Of a stretch of DNA of 64,000 bases, positions 17,351 to 26,518 are shown in pieces. The DNA is from a candidate division KSB1 bacterium. Lineage in GTDB: Bacteria > Zhuqueibacterota > Zhuqueibacteria > Zhuqueibacterales > Zhuqueibacteraceae. Each line of letters opens with the position of its first letter. Within the stretch, counting starts at the first letter, position 1. The notes beneath the pieces are model-generated. The model was not told where the DNA came from and made no database searches. It saw nothing but the letters and a program-made list of their open reading frames with translations. The DNA lies in NCBI GenBank assembly GCA_034506255.1, contig JAPDPX010000012.1, forward strand, positions 62,001 to 126,000, read 5' to 3'. A program made the position numbers and the translations under genes.

Positions 17351-20300
17351 TTACTTGATCACCGCGAATTTGCCAATTTTCTCATCGCCAGTAAGATCCG
17401 CCTTCACATGGTAGAGATACATGCCCGCGGCAATATCCAAACCTTCGCGCGATTTCATATCCCAGTGCACCGCACCGTTGTCGGCCGCATTCTGCACCCG
17501 GATCTCATTCACCAAAATGCCGCTGACGGTAAAAATCCTGATGGTGCACTGCGCCGGCAGATGAGTGAACAGCAGCCGCCGGCGCTGATTCAAATACTCG
17601 TTGGCGACGGCCGGTTCCATCTCATTGGTCATCACGTAGGGATTGGGCACCACGCGAATGTTGTCCATGGTGCGGCGCAGCGCGGCACGGTCCAGCGCCC
17701 CCGCTTCCTGGACGCGAAACAGCAGGGAATCGCTTGCCGCAAACGGCCGTTTGAAGGTGACGCGATAGACGTCATCGGGACGCGGCAATTGGGAGGGGTC
17801 GGTCAGGGAGGGAAAATCCATGATGAAGGCCGTGCCCACCCAGCGGCCGGTGCTGGTGACGGGGCCGACCAGAACGCGGTCAACCAAAATGTCGAACTGG
17901 CCGTTGCGGTCGCGGTCATGCACCACCAAATCCATCAGTTCGTAGTTGCCGGCGGCATCGGTGAAGGATTTGTTGAGCACGTAGAAGCTGAAGGCCTGGT
18001 CGAGCAACAAGGCATTGCGGTCGATGCGGACGTGGTTCTCGTCGCGCATGGTGCGCGTGATCGCGCGCGTGCGGTAAGCCTGCGGGTTATTGGTGAAAAC
18101 GATGTCGTAATCCCATGCCAGCAGCTTGGACTCAATGGTGGTGGGCACAATGCGAATACCGGCAGTGCCCTTCAGCCACCCGGAATGCCGCGGGTCGAAA
18201 CTGGCCATTTCCACCGGCTCCTGCAGCGTCAGCCGCAGCCCGTCGAAAACGTCGGTGGTCAGGGGCCCCTGCGTGTTGAAATGCCAGTAGCCGCTGGAAT
18301 CATTATAGACCAGGTTTTCATAGGCGAATTTTTGCGGGGTCTCCTGGTAGACCAGCGTGTTGGTGGCGGTCACATCATAAATGAACAGGCCGTTGTTGGT
18401 GTAGGTGAAGGCGTTGGGGTAATCGCTCACCGTTTGCAGGGTGTCCACGCTGAACTTGACCTTGTAGGTGTGACCGGGCTTCAAATCGCCGGTGGCGAGA
18501 ATCTCCGGAATGACGGGCGAGGAACCGAAGGCGGTGTAATCCGCGAGGCCGGCAATGGCGGGCGGCACATAACCGGCGGCGGGCGGCCGTGGCGTTACAA
18601 TCTGAACATTTTTGCCATACGCCCGGACCTCCTCGTTTTCATCCAGCTCGATGATCGTGGTGTTTTCCGAAGGCGCGATCCCGGGGCCAATGTTGGGGGC
18701 GCCATAGTCATAGGCCACCAGCGCATAATAGTAGGTGCGGCCGTTTTGCACCGTGCGGTCGATGAAAAAGTGCGTGATGCCGGTGTCAAAACCCAGATTG
18801 TAGCCGATGCCGTTGACCAAACCGAAGTTGGTGAAGCCGAGCTTGCCGTCGATCAAATCACACTGGAAAATGGGCTTCTTGAGAATGGGCGTGCCGAAAC
18901 CGTCGGTGATCACCTCGGCGTCCGAAAACTTTTTGTCGGTGGCCCGGAAAAGCTTGTAACCCTCGAAGTCATTGACATTGGCAAGGAAGGGATCGCGCGT
19001 TTTGGTGTCGGCGGCATTGTCCCAGGTCAGGATCACATAGCCGTCGCCGGGCGTGGCCGTGAGCGTCGGGGTGAGCGGCGGCTGCGCAAAACGGTAATCC
19101 TTTTCGTAGATCACCTGCACGATGCGCTTCTGCTCGAACAGGGCGGGGGCGCTGTGCGTGTCGGAATTCAGACCGTTGAGCGGGTCATAGGAGTGCAGCT
19201 CGGACATCGAGATGCGCTCGGTGCGGCCTTTGTAGAGCGGGAAGGGGCCGGAGGCAAAGACTTCAATCAGGTTGGAGATGCTGCCGAAATACGTTACCAG
19301 GGAATCCTGGCCAATCAGTTCCCACATGGAACGATCGCCGCGGAACCAGCGGAACTCCGAGGAATGGCTGGGCACCGGAAACAGGCGAAAAGCCGTGAGA
19401 CCGACCATGTCGGACTCGGAGACATCGGTGACCGCGAAATTGGGCTCGCAGCCCACGCCTTCAACGAAATCCGGCTTGTGATTGCATTCGCCTTCATCCG
19501 GGCCGGTGTAGTTCAGCTCGTTGGGACCCACGCCATCGAGGCCGACATCATCGCCGGAGAACTCGCTGATTTGATAAATGCCGTCACCGTTGCGATCCTC
19601 ACCGTCCTGCCAGTCCTGATCCTCATCGGCATCCCAGTGCGGCCGCAAATCTTCCGGCTTCAGTCTGTAGAACGTGAGAAACTTGTTCACGTCGGTGAGG
19701 CCCTCGGTCGGCCCGATGATTTGCGCGGCGAAATTGTCCCGCTTTTCATCGGTGAGGCCGTCATCGTCATTGTCCAGGTTGTCATAGCCCAGCCCCGGAC
19801 TTTCGAGATAGGCAAAACCCATCGTGCCGCAAATCAGGCCGCCACGGCCGGTGCCGTCAACGTCCCAGGAATAGGCCATGTCGATCAGCTTGTCGAAATA
19901 GCCGAGTTCGTCGTCGCGTTCGCCGCCGATGGCATTGTCCACCCAGTAGCCAAACGCCACTTCCGGCAGATCGTAGGCGGAAATATTGGCGATGGTGTAT
20001 TCCCAAAAGATGGCATCGCGCGATTGCGGATTATTCCACTGAAAACCGCGCTGTTCCACGCGGATGCCGATGCCGCCCCAGGGTTTGCCCTTCTGAATGG
20101 TGACAGCGGGATAGTTGTCGCCGATGATTCGCCCCGGGCGGGGATAGTATTTGACCCGATCCTCCGGGCCCAAATATTCCTGATCCTGCGCATCATTGGC
20201 CACGAAAAAGGTCTCCAGATCCGCATAGATCACCCCGCGTCCGAAACGGCCGTTCCACTCGCCCGGCCATTTGCGGTTGTAGCCGGTGGCAGGCCAGCCA

Positions 20301-20800
20301 TTGCGCGGCCAGGAATCGGGACGGTTGCTCATGGCGGGATATTCATTGAGCTCGTTGAAGTATCCGAACACGGGATAGAGGCCCCATTCGATGGTGCCGG
20401 TGGGGTCACGATCCATCTCTTCGCGATAACTGGTCTGCAGGAAATAGAGCGTGTCCAAATCCCGCCGGATGCTGATCTCCACTGGGTCGGTGACCGGAAT
20501 GGTGTCATTCTTGAGATACACCCGCGCACCGATGAGCAGGGCCACGCCGTCGAGCATTTTGACGCCGTCGGCATTGTTGGGCCAGCGCGAGACATCCGGC
20601 CGCGGCCAGTCCGACAGCTCGGTGGTGTTTCGAAAGTAGAGGAAAACGCGGTTGCCGGTCATGAAACCTTCGCGTTCCGCGGCAATATCGCCGGGCGGAT
20701 CCTCCGGGCCTTCATAGGGCCGGCCCTGTCCGTAGAGAAACTGGGCGGCAAATATGGGAAGCAGAAAAACAAGGCGGAAAATAGCGGTGATCTTTTTCAT
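17351..20800 (-). CDS. large secreted surface protein with C-terminal sorting-type domain
   Basis: The start at 20800 (MKKITAIFRLVFLLPIFAAQ) gives a 1149-residue exported protein. Acidic, calcium-binding-like runs such as NDDDGLTDEKRDN and ADEDQDWQDGEDRNGDGIY occur around residues 350-430. A fibronectin-like region follows near 590-720 (VILTWDNAADTKTRDPFLAN, RTYYYALVAYDYG). The C-terminus has VVPNPYVM, then TIRIFTVSGILVNEIR and LDIAAGMYLYHVKAD, the FlgD-like sorting-domain layout. No catalytic motif is recognised. Position between a TonB receptor and a PorV-like gene suggests a surface partner of the receptor. About 70-95 bases upstream of it lies the purine-repeat tract described below. Confidence 0.6.
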   Translation of the reverse strand: MKKITAIFRLVFLLPIFAAQFLYGQGRPYEGPEDPPGDIAAEREGFMTGNRVFLYFRNTTELSDWPRPDVSRWPNNADGVKMLDGVALLIGARVYLKNDTIPVTDPVEISIRRDLDTLYFLQTSYREEMDRDPTGTIEWGLYPVFGYFNELNEYPAMSNRPDSWPRNGWPATGYNRKWPGEWNGRFGRGVIYADLETFFVANDAQDQEYLGPEDRVKYYPRPGRIIGDNYPAVTIQKGKPWGGIGIRVEQRGFQWNNPQSRDAIFWEYTIANISAYDLPEVAFGYWVDNAIGGERDDELGYFDKLIDMAYSWDVDGTGRGGLICGTMGFAYLESPGLGYDNLDNDDDGLTDEKRDNFAAQIIGPTEGLTDVNKFLTFYRLKPEDLRPHWDADEDQDWQDGEDRNGDGIYQISEFSGDDVGLDGVGPNELNYTGPDEGECNHKPDFVEGVGCEPNFAVTDVSESDMVGLTAFRLFPVPSHSSEFRWFRGDRSMWELIGQDSLVTYFGSISNLIEVFASGPFPLYKGRTERISMSELHSYDPLNGLNSDTHSAPALFEQKRIVQVIYEKDYRFAQPPLTPTLTATPGDGYVILTWDNAADTKTRDPFLANVNDFEGYKLFRATDKKFSDAEVITDGFGTPILKKPIFQCDLIDGKLGFTNFGLVNGIGYNLGFDTGITHFFIDRTVQNGRTYYYALVAYDYGAPNIGPGIAPSENTTIIELDENEEVRAYGKNVQIVTPRPPAAGYVPPAIAGLADYTAFGSSPVIPEILATGDLKPGHTYKVKFSVDTLQTVSDYPNAFTYTNNGLFIYDVTATNTLVYQETPQKFAYENLVYNDSSGYWHFNTQGPLTTDVFDGLRLTLQEPVEMASFDPRHSGWLKGTAGIRIVPTTIESKLLAWDYDIVFTNNPQAYRTRAITRTMRDENHVRIDRNALLLDQAFSFYVLNKSFTDAAGNYELMDLVVHDRDRNGQFDILVDRVLVGPVTSTGRWVGTAFIMDFPSLTDPSQLPRPDDVYRVTFKRPFAASDSLLFRVQEAGALDRAALRRTMDNIRVVPNPYVMTNEMEPAVANEYLNQRRRLLFTHLPAQCTIRIFTVSGILVNEIRVQNAADNGAVHWDMKSREGLDIAAGMYLYHVKADLTGDEKIGKFAVIK

Positions 20801-20892
20801 AGGTGCCTGCACCTGCAATTTATGAGCGTGCTGAGAATTTCATCGCGAATCGCTTCACGTCTCAGGTTTCTGCTCTTTCTCTTTCTCCTCTT

Positions 20893-20928
20893 ACTCCTAC
20901 TCCTACTCCTACTCCTACTCTTACTCCT
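20893..20928. repeat. hexanucleotide microsatellite (ACTCCT)n
   Basis: Six units, ACTCCT x4, ACTCTT, ACTCCT, lie in a longer pyrimidine-only stretch (about 20869-20932). On the transcribed minus strand this reads (AGGAGT)n, i.e. repeated Shine-Dalgarno-like cores, upstream of the large surface-protein gene. Confidence 0.85.
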
Positions 20929-20984
20929 TCTCGCCTTTTTTAGAATCATAAGAAGCGAGTAAGCTGGAGAGTGGGAGTAAGAGT
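20917..20984. repeat. inverted repeat joining the purine tract to the TonB gene end
   Basis: ACTCTTACTCC at 20917-20927 pairs with GGAGTAAGAGT at 20974-20984 (11 of 11), with a 46-base spacer that adds further complementary blocks. It starts two bases after the TonB-receptor stop codon, so on the mRNA it could form a long stem between the two genes. Confidence 0.55.
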
Positions 20985-20985
20985 T

Positions 20986-23694
20986 TTAGAACGTAATCCC
21001 CATCCCCAGCTTGACGTAGCGCGGCGTCGAGTACATTGCCGGGTTTTGTACGCGATCGATGAATTCGTTGAAATTGCTGCGGTGGCCGGCCAAATCCGAG
21101 GGCGTGATGATCGCGGTGTAGGCGCGGCCGGTCTGGGGGTTGACCCAGACTTCATTGAGCCGGTCCAGCAGATTGTACACCGACAACGTGAAGCGCGCAT
21201 TGAAGTTGCCGGCCAGTCGCAGATTGTAATAGGCGGTGAGATCGACACTGTACTGGCTCGGTTGCTTGGCATTGTTGGGGTGGAGGTTGATGAGCGCCAG
21301 CCGGTTGTCCGCCAGCGGGGACATCGTGTAGGGCGTGCCGGAGTTGTAATAGCCGGTGAGGGTGGCGCCGTATTTCGCGGTGTTGTAGCCCACGCTGGCA
21401 TTGAGGGTGTGACGCTGATCCCAGCTCATCGGGATGAGCGTGGGGATCGGGTCGCGGCTGTCGCCCGCGCGATCGAATGTGAACCGCGGATTGTCGGCAT
21501 TGCCGCGGGTGAATTGCAGGGTGTAATTGACGTTGGTAAAAACCTTGCCAGAAACAAAGTCATACTTCACTTCCAGGCCGCGGGCATTGCCATAGTCCTT
21601 GTTGGAGTACAAGCCGTATTCGATCTGGTTGAAGGTGCTGACGATGCGGGCGCTCAGCAGATCGTAAATGTCGCGGTAAAAGAGCGCCACGTCCACTCCC
21701 ATGCCCTCGGCGAGCTGCTGCCACAGGCCGATTTCGTATTGCACGGTTTTCTCAGCTTTGACCTGGGCGTTGCCCATGGTGGTTTCATAATCGGTGGGCG
21801 CCACCTGGAAGGAATGGTTCTCATACAGGGCATACATCGGCGGCATCTGGAAGAAATGGCCGTAGCTGAAATGCAGCAGCGCGACATCACTCAACTGATA
21901 GGACAGGCCGAGCCGCGGGCTGATTTGCGTTTGCGGCTTGGCTCTGGGATAGGTCGACATCTTTTCCGGATTGTCGGGGAAGCGCAACTGGTTGGCGGGG
22001 TTGCGGCGCTGCGAGGGATAAACGGTGTTGGGATCGAAGTAGTCATAGCGCACACCCAGATTGATCACCATTTCATCGAATTCCATCTTGTCCTGCAGAT
22101 ACGCGGAGAACTCGCGCGGCTTCACCCGGTAGATGTCGGAGTAGATGCTGGAGTCCGGGAAAATGACGGGCTGATAGAGCAGGAACTCCTGGTCCGTGCC
22201 GGCATACAGGTTGCGGATTTGCACGTCGCGGTTGTCGAGATTATGATGGGTGTACAACACCCCGGTCTTCAGGCTGTGATGCTTGTGCACCTGCCAGGAC
22301 AAATCAAACTTGGCATTGAAGTCCTTCAGGGTGCGCTCCACGTGACCCTTCTGCTGCCCACCGGTATAGAAGCCCGGGCCATCGTTGTAAAAAAAACGGT
22401 CATTGACATAGCGCGGATCCAGGGGATTCTTGTAGACATACCAGCCGTTGTAGTAGTCCACGTACTGCAGCTTGATTTCGTAGAAAGCGTTGCGGGAAAA
22501 GAGATGATTGAGTTGCAGCGCATACATGTGGGTGCGGCGGTAGGCGGCCGCCATGCCGTCCGGGTTGTACTTGAAGGCATGATCGTAACTGTGCCAGACG
22601 TCATCGTTGTAATTGTAGAGCAACGACGTTTTGAAGGAACGGAACAGATTCGAGGTCAGCTTGCCGGTGAACGAAACGTTCTGCGAGCCGTTCATTGGAA
22701 CATAAGCGCTGTCGCCCGTGTGCTCCGAAACCCATTCCGCGGGGTTGTCCGACTGGAAGTTGCTGAAATCCGAAACGCGGAAACGGCGGAGGCCGTTGAG
22801 ATGGTTGCGGTAATTCTGGTAGCGCAAGTTGGAAAAGAAAGTCAGTTTGCGGCGCAGCAACGGCACCGGCCCGCTGAGCTGAAATTTGTAATCCTGATTG
22901 CGGTCGAATTCCTCATCGCGCAGGCCGATGAAGATGTCTTTGTGGGGCGTGTAGTAGTTGCCCAGCTCGGCAGAGATCGCACCATGATAGCTCTCACTGC
23001 CGTCCTTGGTCACGGCATTGACCACACCGCTCATCGCCCGGCCGTATTCGGCGTTGAAGGTGCCGGTGATGACTTCCAGGTCTTGAATCGCCTCCGGCTC
23101 CAAATCCACGGTTTTGCCCTCGCCGCCGAAGCTTTCATCGACCTGCAAACCATCGATCAGGTAGGACACCTCGGTGGTACGGCCGCCGCGAAAGTGGCCG
23201 GCCACCACGCCCGGCTGCAGACTGACCACCGCGGCCACGCTTTCCACCGGCAGGTTTTCGATTTGTTCGGAGGAGACATTGCGGATCGAGCTGGTCTGAT
23301 CCTTTTTCACCGCCAGCCGCTCGGCCATCACCACCACTTCCTCCGCGGAGGTCAGCACCGTGGGTTTGAGTTTCACCTCGACGGTGGCCGTGCGATTCAC
23401 CGACACCTGCACCGCCGTGACGCGCACCGGCTCATAGCCCATCATTTGCACCCGCACCACATAGCTGCCGGGCGGCACATTGAGAATGAAAAAATCACCG
23501 TTGGCATCGGCAGCCGCACCGCGCGTCGTGCCTTCCAACTGCACACTCGCGCCCGGCAGACCGCTGCCGGTTTCCTGATCCAGCACCCTGCCGGCAATTT
23601 TCCCGGTGGTTTGTGCATGGACCATGCCGCTGGCGCAGAGCAGCAACCCCGCGCCGGCGAGCAACCAACCGAACCTTCTTTTCATCCCAGCCAT
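20986..23694 (-). CDS. TonB-dependent receptor with carboxypeptidase-regulatory-like domain
   Basis: This 902-residue outer-membrane transporter starts with a signal peptide (MKRRFGWLLAGAGLLLCASG; the ATG at 23685 is an alternative start). Residues about 30-118 form the carboxypeptidase-regulatory-like domain (KIAGRVLDQETGSGLPGASV ... ADANGDFFILNVPPGSYVVR). The plug follows (SSEQIENLPVESVAAVVSLQ, YLIDGLQVD, VITGTFNAEYGRAMSGVVNA), then a 22-strand barrel ending YVKLGMGITF. It would import oligosaccharides using TonB and the proton-motive force. No SusD-like lipoprotein gene is nearby, so it is not a classic SusCD pair; the surface-protein gene directly downstream may serve instead (inference). 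Confidence 0.88.
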   Translation of the reverse strand: MAGMKRRFGWLLAGAGLLLCASGMVHAQTTGKIAGRVLDQETGSGLPGASVQLEGTTRGAAADANGDFFILNVPPGSYVVRVQMMGYEPVRVTAVQVSVNRTATVEVKLKPTVLTSAEEVVVMAERLAVKKDQTSSIRNVSSEQIENLPVESVAAVVSLQPGVVAGHFRGGRTTEVSYLIDGLQVDESFGGEGKTVDLEPEAIQDLEVITGTFNAEYGRAMSGVVNAVTKDGSESYHGAISAELGNYYTPHKDIFIGLRDEEFDRNQDYKFQLSGPVPLLRRKLTFFSNLRYQNYRNHLNGLRRFRVSDFSNFQSDNPAEWVSEHTGDSAYVPMNGSQNVSFTGKLTSNLFRSFKTSLLYNYNDDVWHSYDHAFKYNPDGMAAAYRRTHMYALQLNHLFSRNAFYEIKLQYVDYYNGWYVYKNPLDPRYVNDRFFYNDGPGFYTGGQQKGHVERTLKDFNAKFDLSWQVHKHHSLKTGVLYTHHNLDNRDVQIRNLYAGTDQEFLLYQPVIFPDSSIYSDIYRVKPREFSAYLQDKMEFDEMVINLGVRYDYFDPNTVYPSQRRNPANQLRFPDNPEKMSTYPRAKPQTQISPRLGLSYQLSDVALLHFSYGHFFQMPPMYALYENHSFQVAPTDYETTMGNAQVKAEKTVQYEIGLWQQLAEGMGVDVALFYRDIYDLLSARIVSTFNQIEYGLYSNKDYGNARGLEVKYDFVSGKVFTNVNYTLQFTRGNADNPRFTFDRAGDSRDPIPTLIPMSWDQRHTLNASVGYNTAKYGATLTGYYNSGTPYTMSPLADNRLALINLHPNNAKQPSQYSVDLTAYYNLRLAGNFNARFTLSVYNLLDRLNEVWVNPQTGRAYTAIITPSDLAGHRSNFNEFIDRVQNPAMYSTPRYVKLGMGITF

Positions 23695-23997
23695 GTCCCT
23701 GTTCCTCGTGGTTATTTGCTGTGTTCTTTGCTGCCGTCACACACCTCTTCAGACCGGAGGGGGCTGGCCCCGCCTCCCGTCAGCCTGCAAAGAATCAAAG
23801 TGGGCGGCGACGCTTCCTCGTCCCGAAACAGGAAAGCGTGCGGCAACGCTCCGGGCAGCCGTGCGGCGAAACATTGGGAAGACCCGCCAGAACGTCATCA
23901 GCCAACTTCGCGCACACCGCTTTGCGTGCGGCTTCTCCCCTGTCTCCCGGCCGGTGATCTTTCCCGCAGACAGTGAAACTTCCCGAACAACTCCCTC
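23695..23997. other. intergenic gap upstream of the TonB-receptor gene
   Basis: This 303-base gap separates the GH2 gene end from the TonB-receptor start, both on the minus strand. No gene, terminator or operator was recognised; it probably contains the promoter of the receptor operon. Confidence 0.4.
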
Positions 23998-26349
23998 CTA
24001 GCGCAGCAAGATCATCTTCTTCACCGCCCTTTCGGCGCCGGCGGACAATTCACAAAAATAGACGCCACTGGGCCAATCCCCGCCAGGTTGTGCAGTTGAA
24101 AAAATCACTTCATGGGAACCGGCGTTTTTCACCTCGTCCAGCAGCACCGCCTTCTCCCTGCCGAGGACATCCAGCACCCTGAGCCTCACGTGCCGCGCTT
24201 GGGGCAGCATGAAACGAATTTTCGTGCCCGGATTGAAGGGATTGGGATAGTTTTGCTCCAACTGCGGATGCTGCGGCAGCCGGCTGCCATCCGCCCCCCT
24301 CTCCTCCACGGCAGTGGCAAAACCGCCGGTTTTGAAATAAGGCAAATAGGCGGCGCGCAACACCGGCGTCACCGGCTTTTCGGTGACGCGATCCATGCGC
24401 AACACACCCATGCTCTGATAACCCTCCGTCATGCGGTACCAATCGAAGGCGCACCACCACGTCGCCGCCATCAGGTAGCCGCAACAATCATACTTCCCCA
24501 CGCTGTCGATGGCGGCGCGCTGTTTGAGCGCGCGAAAGGTTTCATTGAAAATCGTGACTTGCTGGCCGGCGGTGCTGCCGTTTTCCGAGGACCAGTAGCC
24601 GAATTCGGTGTTGAGAATGGGCTTGTTGGGATGAGCGAGATTGGCATCAACAAGAAAGTATTTGGTTTCGGTGTAAGCCTGCTGGCCGTAAAAGATGCCG
24701 AAATACATCGTCCAGCCGGCAAAATCACTCACTGTTTGCGAGGGATCATGCGGCCCGGGGCGGTCGGCCGCCGCAGACTGGCCCACCAGCCGGCCGTCGG
24801 GATACAGGCTGTCCAGCTCTTCATTGACACGCTTGATGAACACCCGGCGGTTGTCAACATCCATGCTTTCATTGTTGGTGCTCCACAGGACAATCGAGGG
24901 CCGGTTGTAGTCGCGGAACACCATTTCCCTGAACATTTGCTCGTGCAGGTGGCGAATGAGATTTTGCAGCACCCAGGCCAGGGCCACGTCGAATTGCCAG
25001 AGGGGAATTTCCTCCATTACCACCAAGCCCAGCCGGTCAGTGGCGAGATAGGTGAAGGGGTGGTTGGGATAATGCGCCGTGCGCAGCCAGTTGGCGTTGA
25101 GGGCTTTGATTTTCACCAGGTCGTTGTAGATCGCCGCGACCGGCATGCTGCGGCCGTAAACCGGATGATCCTCATGGCGCGCCACGCCGACAAAGAAGGC
25201 CGGTTTTTCATTGAGCAGAAACTTGGTGCCGGAGGTTTTGGCGGTGCGAACGCCAAATTGGGTGTGAAACGCATCCACCACCCGGCTGCCGCGCGCCAGC
25301 GTCACCTGCAGGATGTAGAGATGCGGTGTCTGCGGCGACCATAACCGCGGGTTGGCAATGATAATCTCCGTGCGCCACACCGCGGCCTCCCGCGCCGGCA
25401 CGCTGTTGCCATGGCGCGTCTCGCCGCTCACCGCGACGGGCGCGCCGAGCAAATCAGCGGCGCTTTCCGAGAGGATATTTTGCGAGTCGACGCGTGCGGC
25501 ATAAACCTGCAGGGCAATTTCGACATCCTGCGGGGCGGTCCCGGCATTGAAAACTGTCACCGTTGTCTGGAGGCGGCCGTTGAGGTCTTTGGGCACGATA
25601 TCGGCGCGCACCACGGAAATTTCGTCGGCAAACTCCAGGTAAACATCGTGAAGGATGCCGGTATAGTTGAACCAGTCGACGCGCGAATAGGGGATGATGT
25701 CGGTGCGTGAGCCCCACGGCGGATTATCAACGCGTACCGCGATGACATTGAGCGTGTCATATCGCAGCGCCGGCGTTGCATCGAAGGCAAAGGAGGTGTA
25801 TCCGCCCTCGTGATAGCCGAGATACCGGCCGTTGAGCCAGACATCGGCGACGTAGTTGACGGCATAAAAAATCAGCTTGGCAAACTTGCCGCGCAGTTCG
25901 CCGGGAACGGCAAACACGCGGCGGTACCACACGCCATCCTGATAATACTCCGGTCGCTTCTCATAAGCATTGATGGTATTCTCGACGCCGGGAATGTGAT
26001 GAAGAGGCCAGCCGCTGTCATCATAGCCCGGTTCCTGCCGGCCGGCGGCCTCCGCCAGTAACTCGGCCATGCCGGCGGCATCGCGTTTCAGCAACGTCAA
26101 GTCGTGATTGGCCGCGAAGCGCTGTTTGCGCCACGGCCCGGCGAGGTTGATGGTCGTGCGCCGCTGCTTTTCAAAAGAAGGGACAGGGATGCCGTTTTGA
26201 TGGGGAATGGCAATGCCCGCCACCGTTTGCAGGCGCAACGAGGCATCAAGCGAGGCTATTTGCGCGAGCGCATAGCCGCCGGGAAACAGCAGCAACACGC
26301 CTGTCACCAAGATTGCACCAAGGCTTCGCCACTTTTTGCAAATGCTCAT
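23998..26349 (-). CDS. GH2 family glycosidase with C-terminal sorting domain
   Basis: The start at 26349 (MSICKKWRSLGAILVTGVLL ... ALAQ) gives a signal peptide and 783 residues; a longer frame lacks one. The GH2 order is sugar-binding jelly-roll (about 60-230: YYQDGVWYRRVFAVPGEL, VADVWLNGRYLGYHEGGYTS), Ig-like domain, then the TIM barrel. The barrel has NWLRTAHYPNHP, acid/base Glu in LWSTNNES and nucleophile Glu in LNTEFGYWSS. GH2 enzymes include beta-galactosidases, beta-mannosidases and beta-glucuronidases; the specificity is not resolved. The end shows EQNYPNPFNPGTKI and SGVYFCELSAGAERAVKKM, a type IX sorting domain, so the enzyme is likely secreted or surface-attached. Confidence 0.85.
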   Translation of the reverse strand: MSICKKWRSLGAILVTGVLLLFPGGYALAQIASLDASLRLQTVAGIAIPHQNGIPVPSFEKQRRTTINLAGPWRKQRFAANHDLTLLKRDAAGMAELLAEAAGRQEPGYDDSGWPLHHIPGVENTINAYEKRPEYYQDGVWYRRVFAVPGELRGKFAKLIFYAVNYVADVWLNGRYLGYHEGGYTSFAFDATPALRYDTLNVIAVRVDNPPWGSRTDIIPYSRVDWFNYTGILHDVYLEFADEISVVRADIVPKDLNGRLQTTVTVFNAGTAPQDVEIALQVYAARVDSQNILSESAADLLGAPVAVSGETRHGNSVPAREAAVWRTEIIIANPRLWSPQTPHLYILQVTLARGSRVVDAFHTQFGVRTAKTSGTKFLLNEKPAFFVGVARHEDHPVYGRSMPVAAIYNDLVKIKALNANWLRTAHYPNHPFTYLATDRLGLVVMEEIPLWQFDVALAWVLQNLIRHLHEQMFREMVFRDYNRPSIVLWSTNNESMDVDNRRVFIKRVNEELDSLYPDGRLVGQSAAADRPGPHDPSQTVSDFAGWTMYFGIFYGQQAYTETKYFLVDANLAHPNKPILNTEFGYWSSENGSTAGQQVTIFNETFRALKQRAAIDSVGKYDCCGYLMAATWWCAFDWYRMTEGYQSMGVLRMDRVTEKPVTPVLRAAYLPYFKTGGFATAVEERGADGSRLPQHPQLEQNYPNPFNPGTKIRFMLPQARHVRLRVLDVLGREKAVLLDEVKNAGSHEVIFSTAQPGGDWPSGVYFCELSAGAERAVKKMILLR

Positions 26350-26518
26350 TGCACGAGCCCTGATGAAAAAGTTGAAATCCGGCACAGGCAGCGGCCGGAT
26401 AACCCAGCCACTGCCTGTGGTACGCCGTACACGGGGCCTTCCCTGCTGTTTCATCCCCTCTGGAAAAGTTCCCGCCGCGGCTGTGCCTCCTGCGTTTTGT
26501 GACGCCGCACCGGATACA

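Noticed and set aside
17408..20962. Plus-strand open frame of 1184 codons ending in a long leucine run
   Set aside because: It is exactly antisense to the surface-protein gene and its leucine tail is the (ACTCCT)n repeat; no family resemblance. A mirror of GC-rich codon use.
20800..20986. SusC/SusD pair call for the TonB receptor and its downstream neighbour
   Set aside because: The downstream 1149-residue protein has no lipobox and no SusD-type helical TPR-like features; it is a sorted beta-rich protein.
20971..23976. Plus-strand open frame of 1001 codons
   Set aside because: Antisense to the TonB-receptor gene; composition rich in V, H, R and G as expected for an antisense frame; no motifs.
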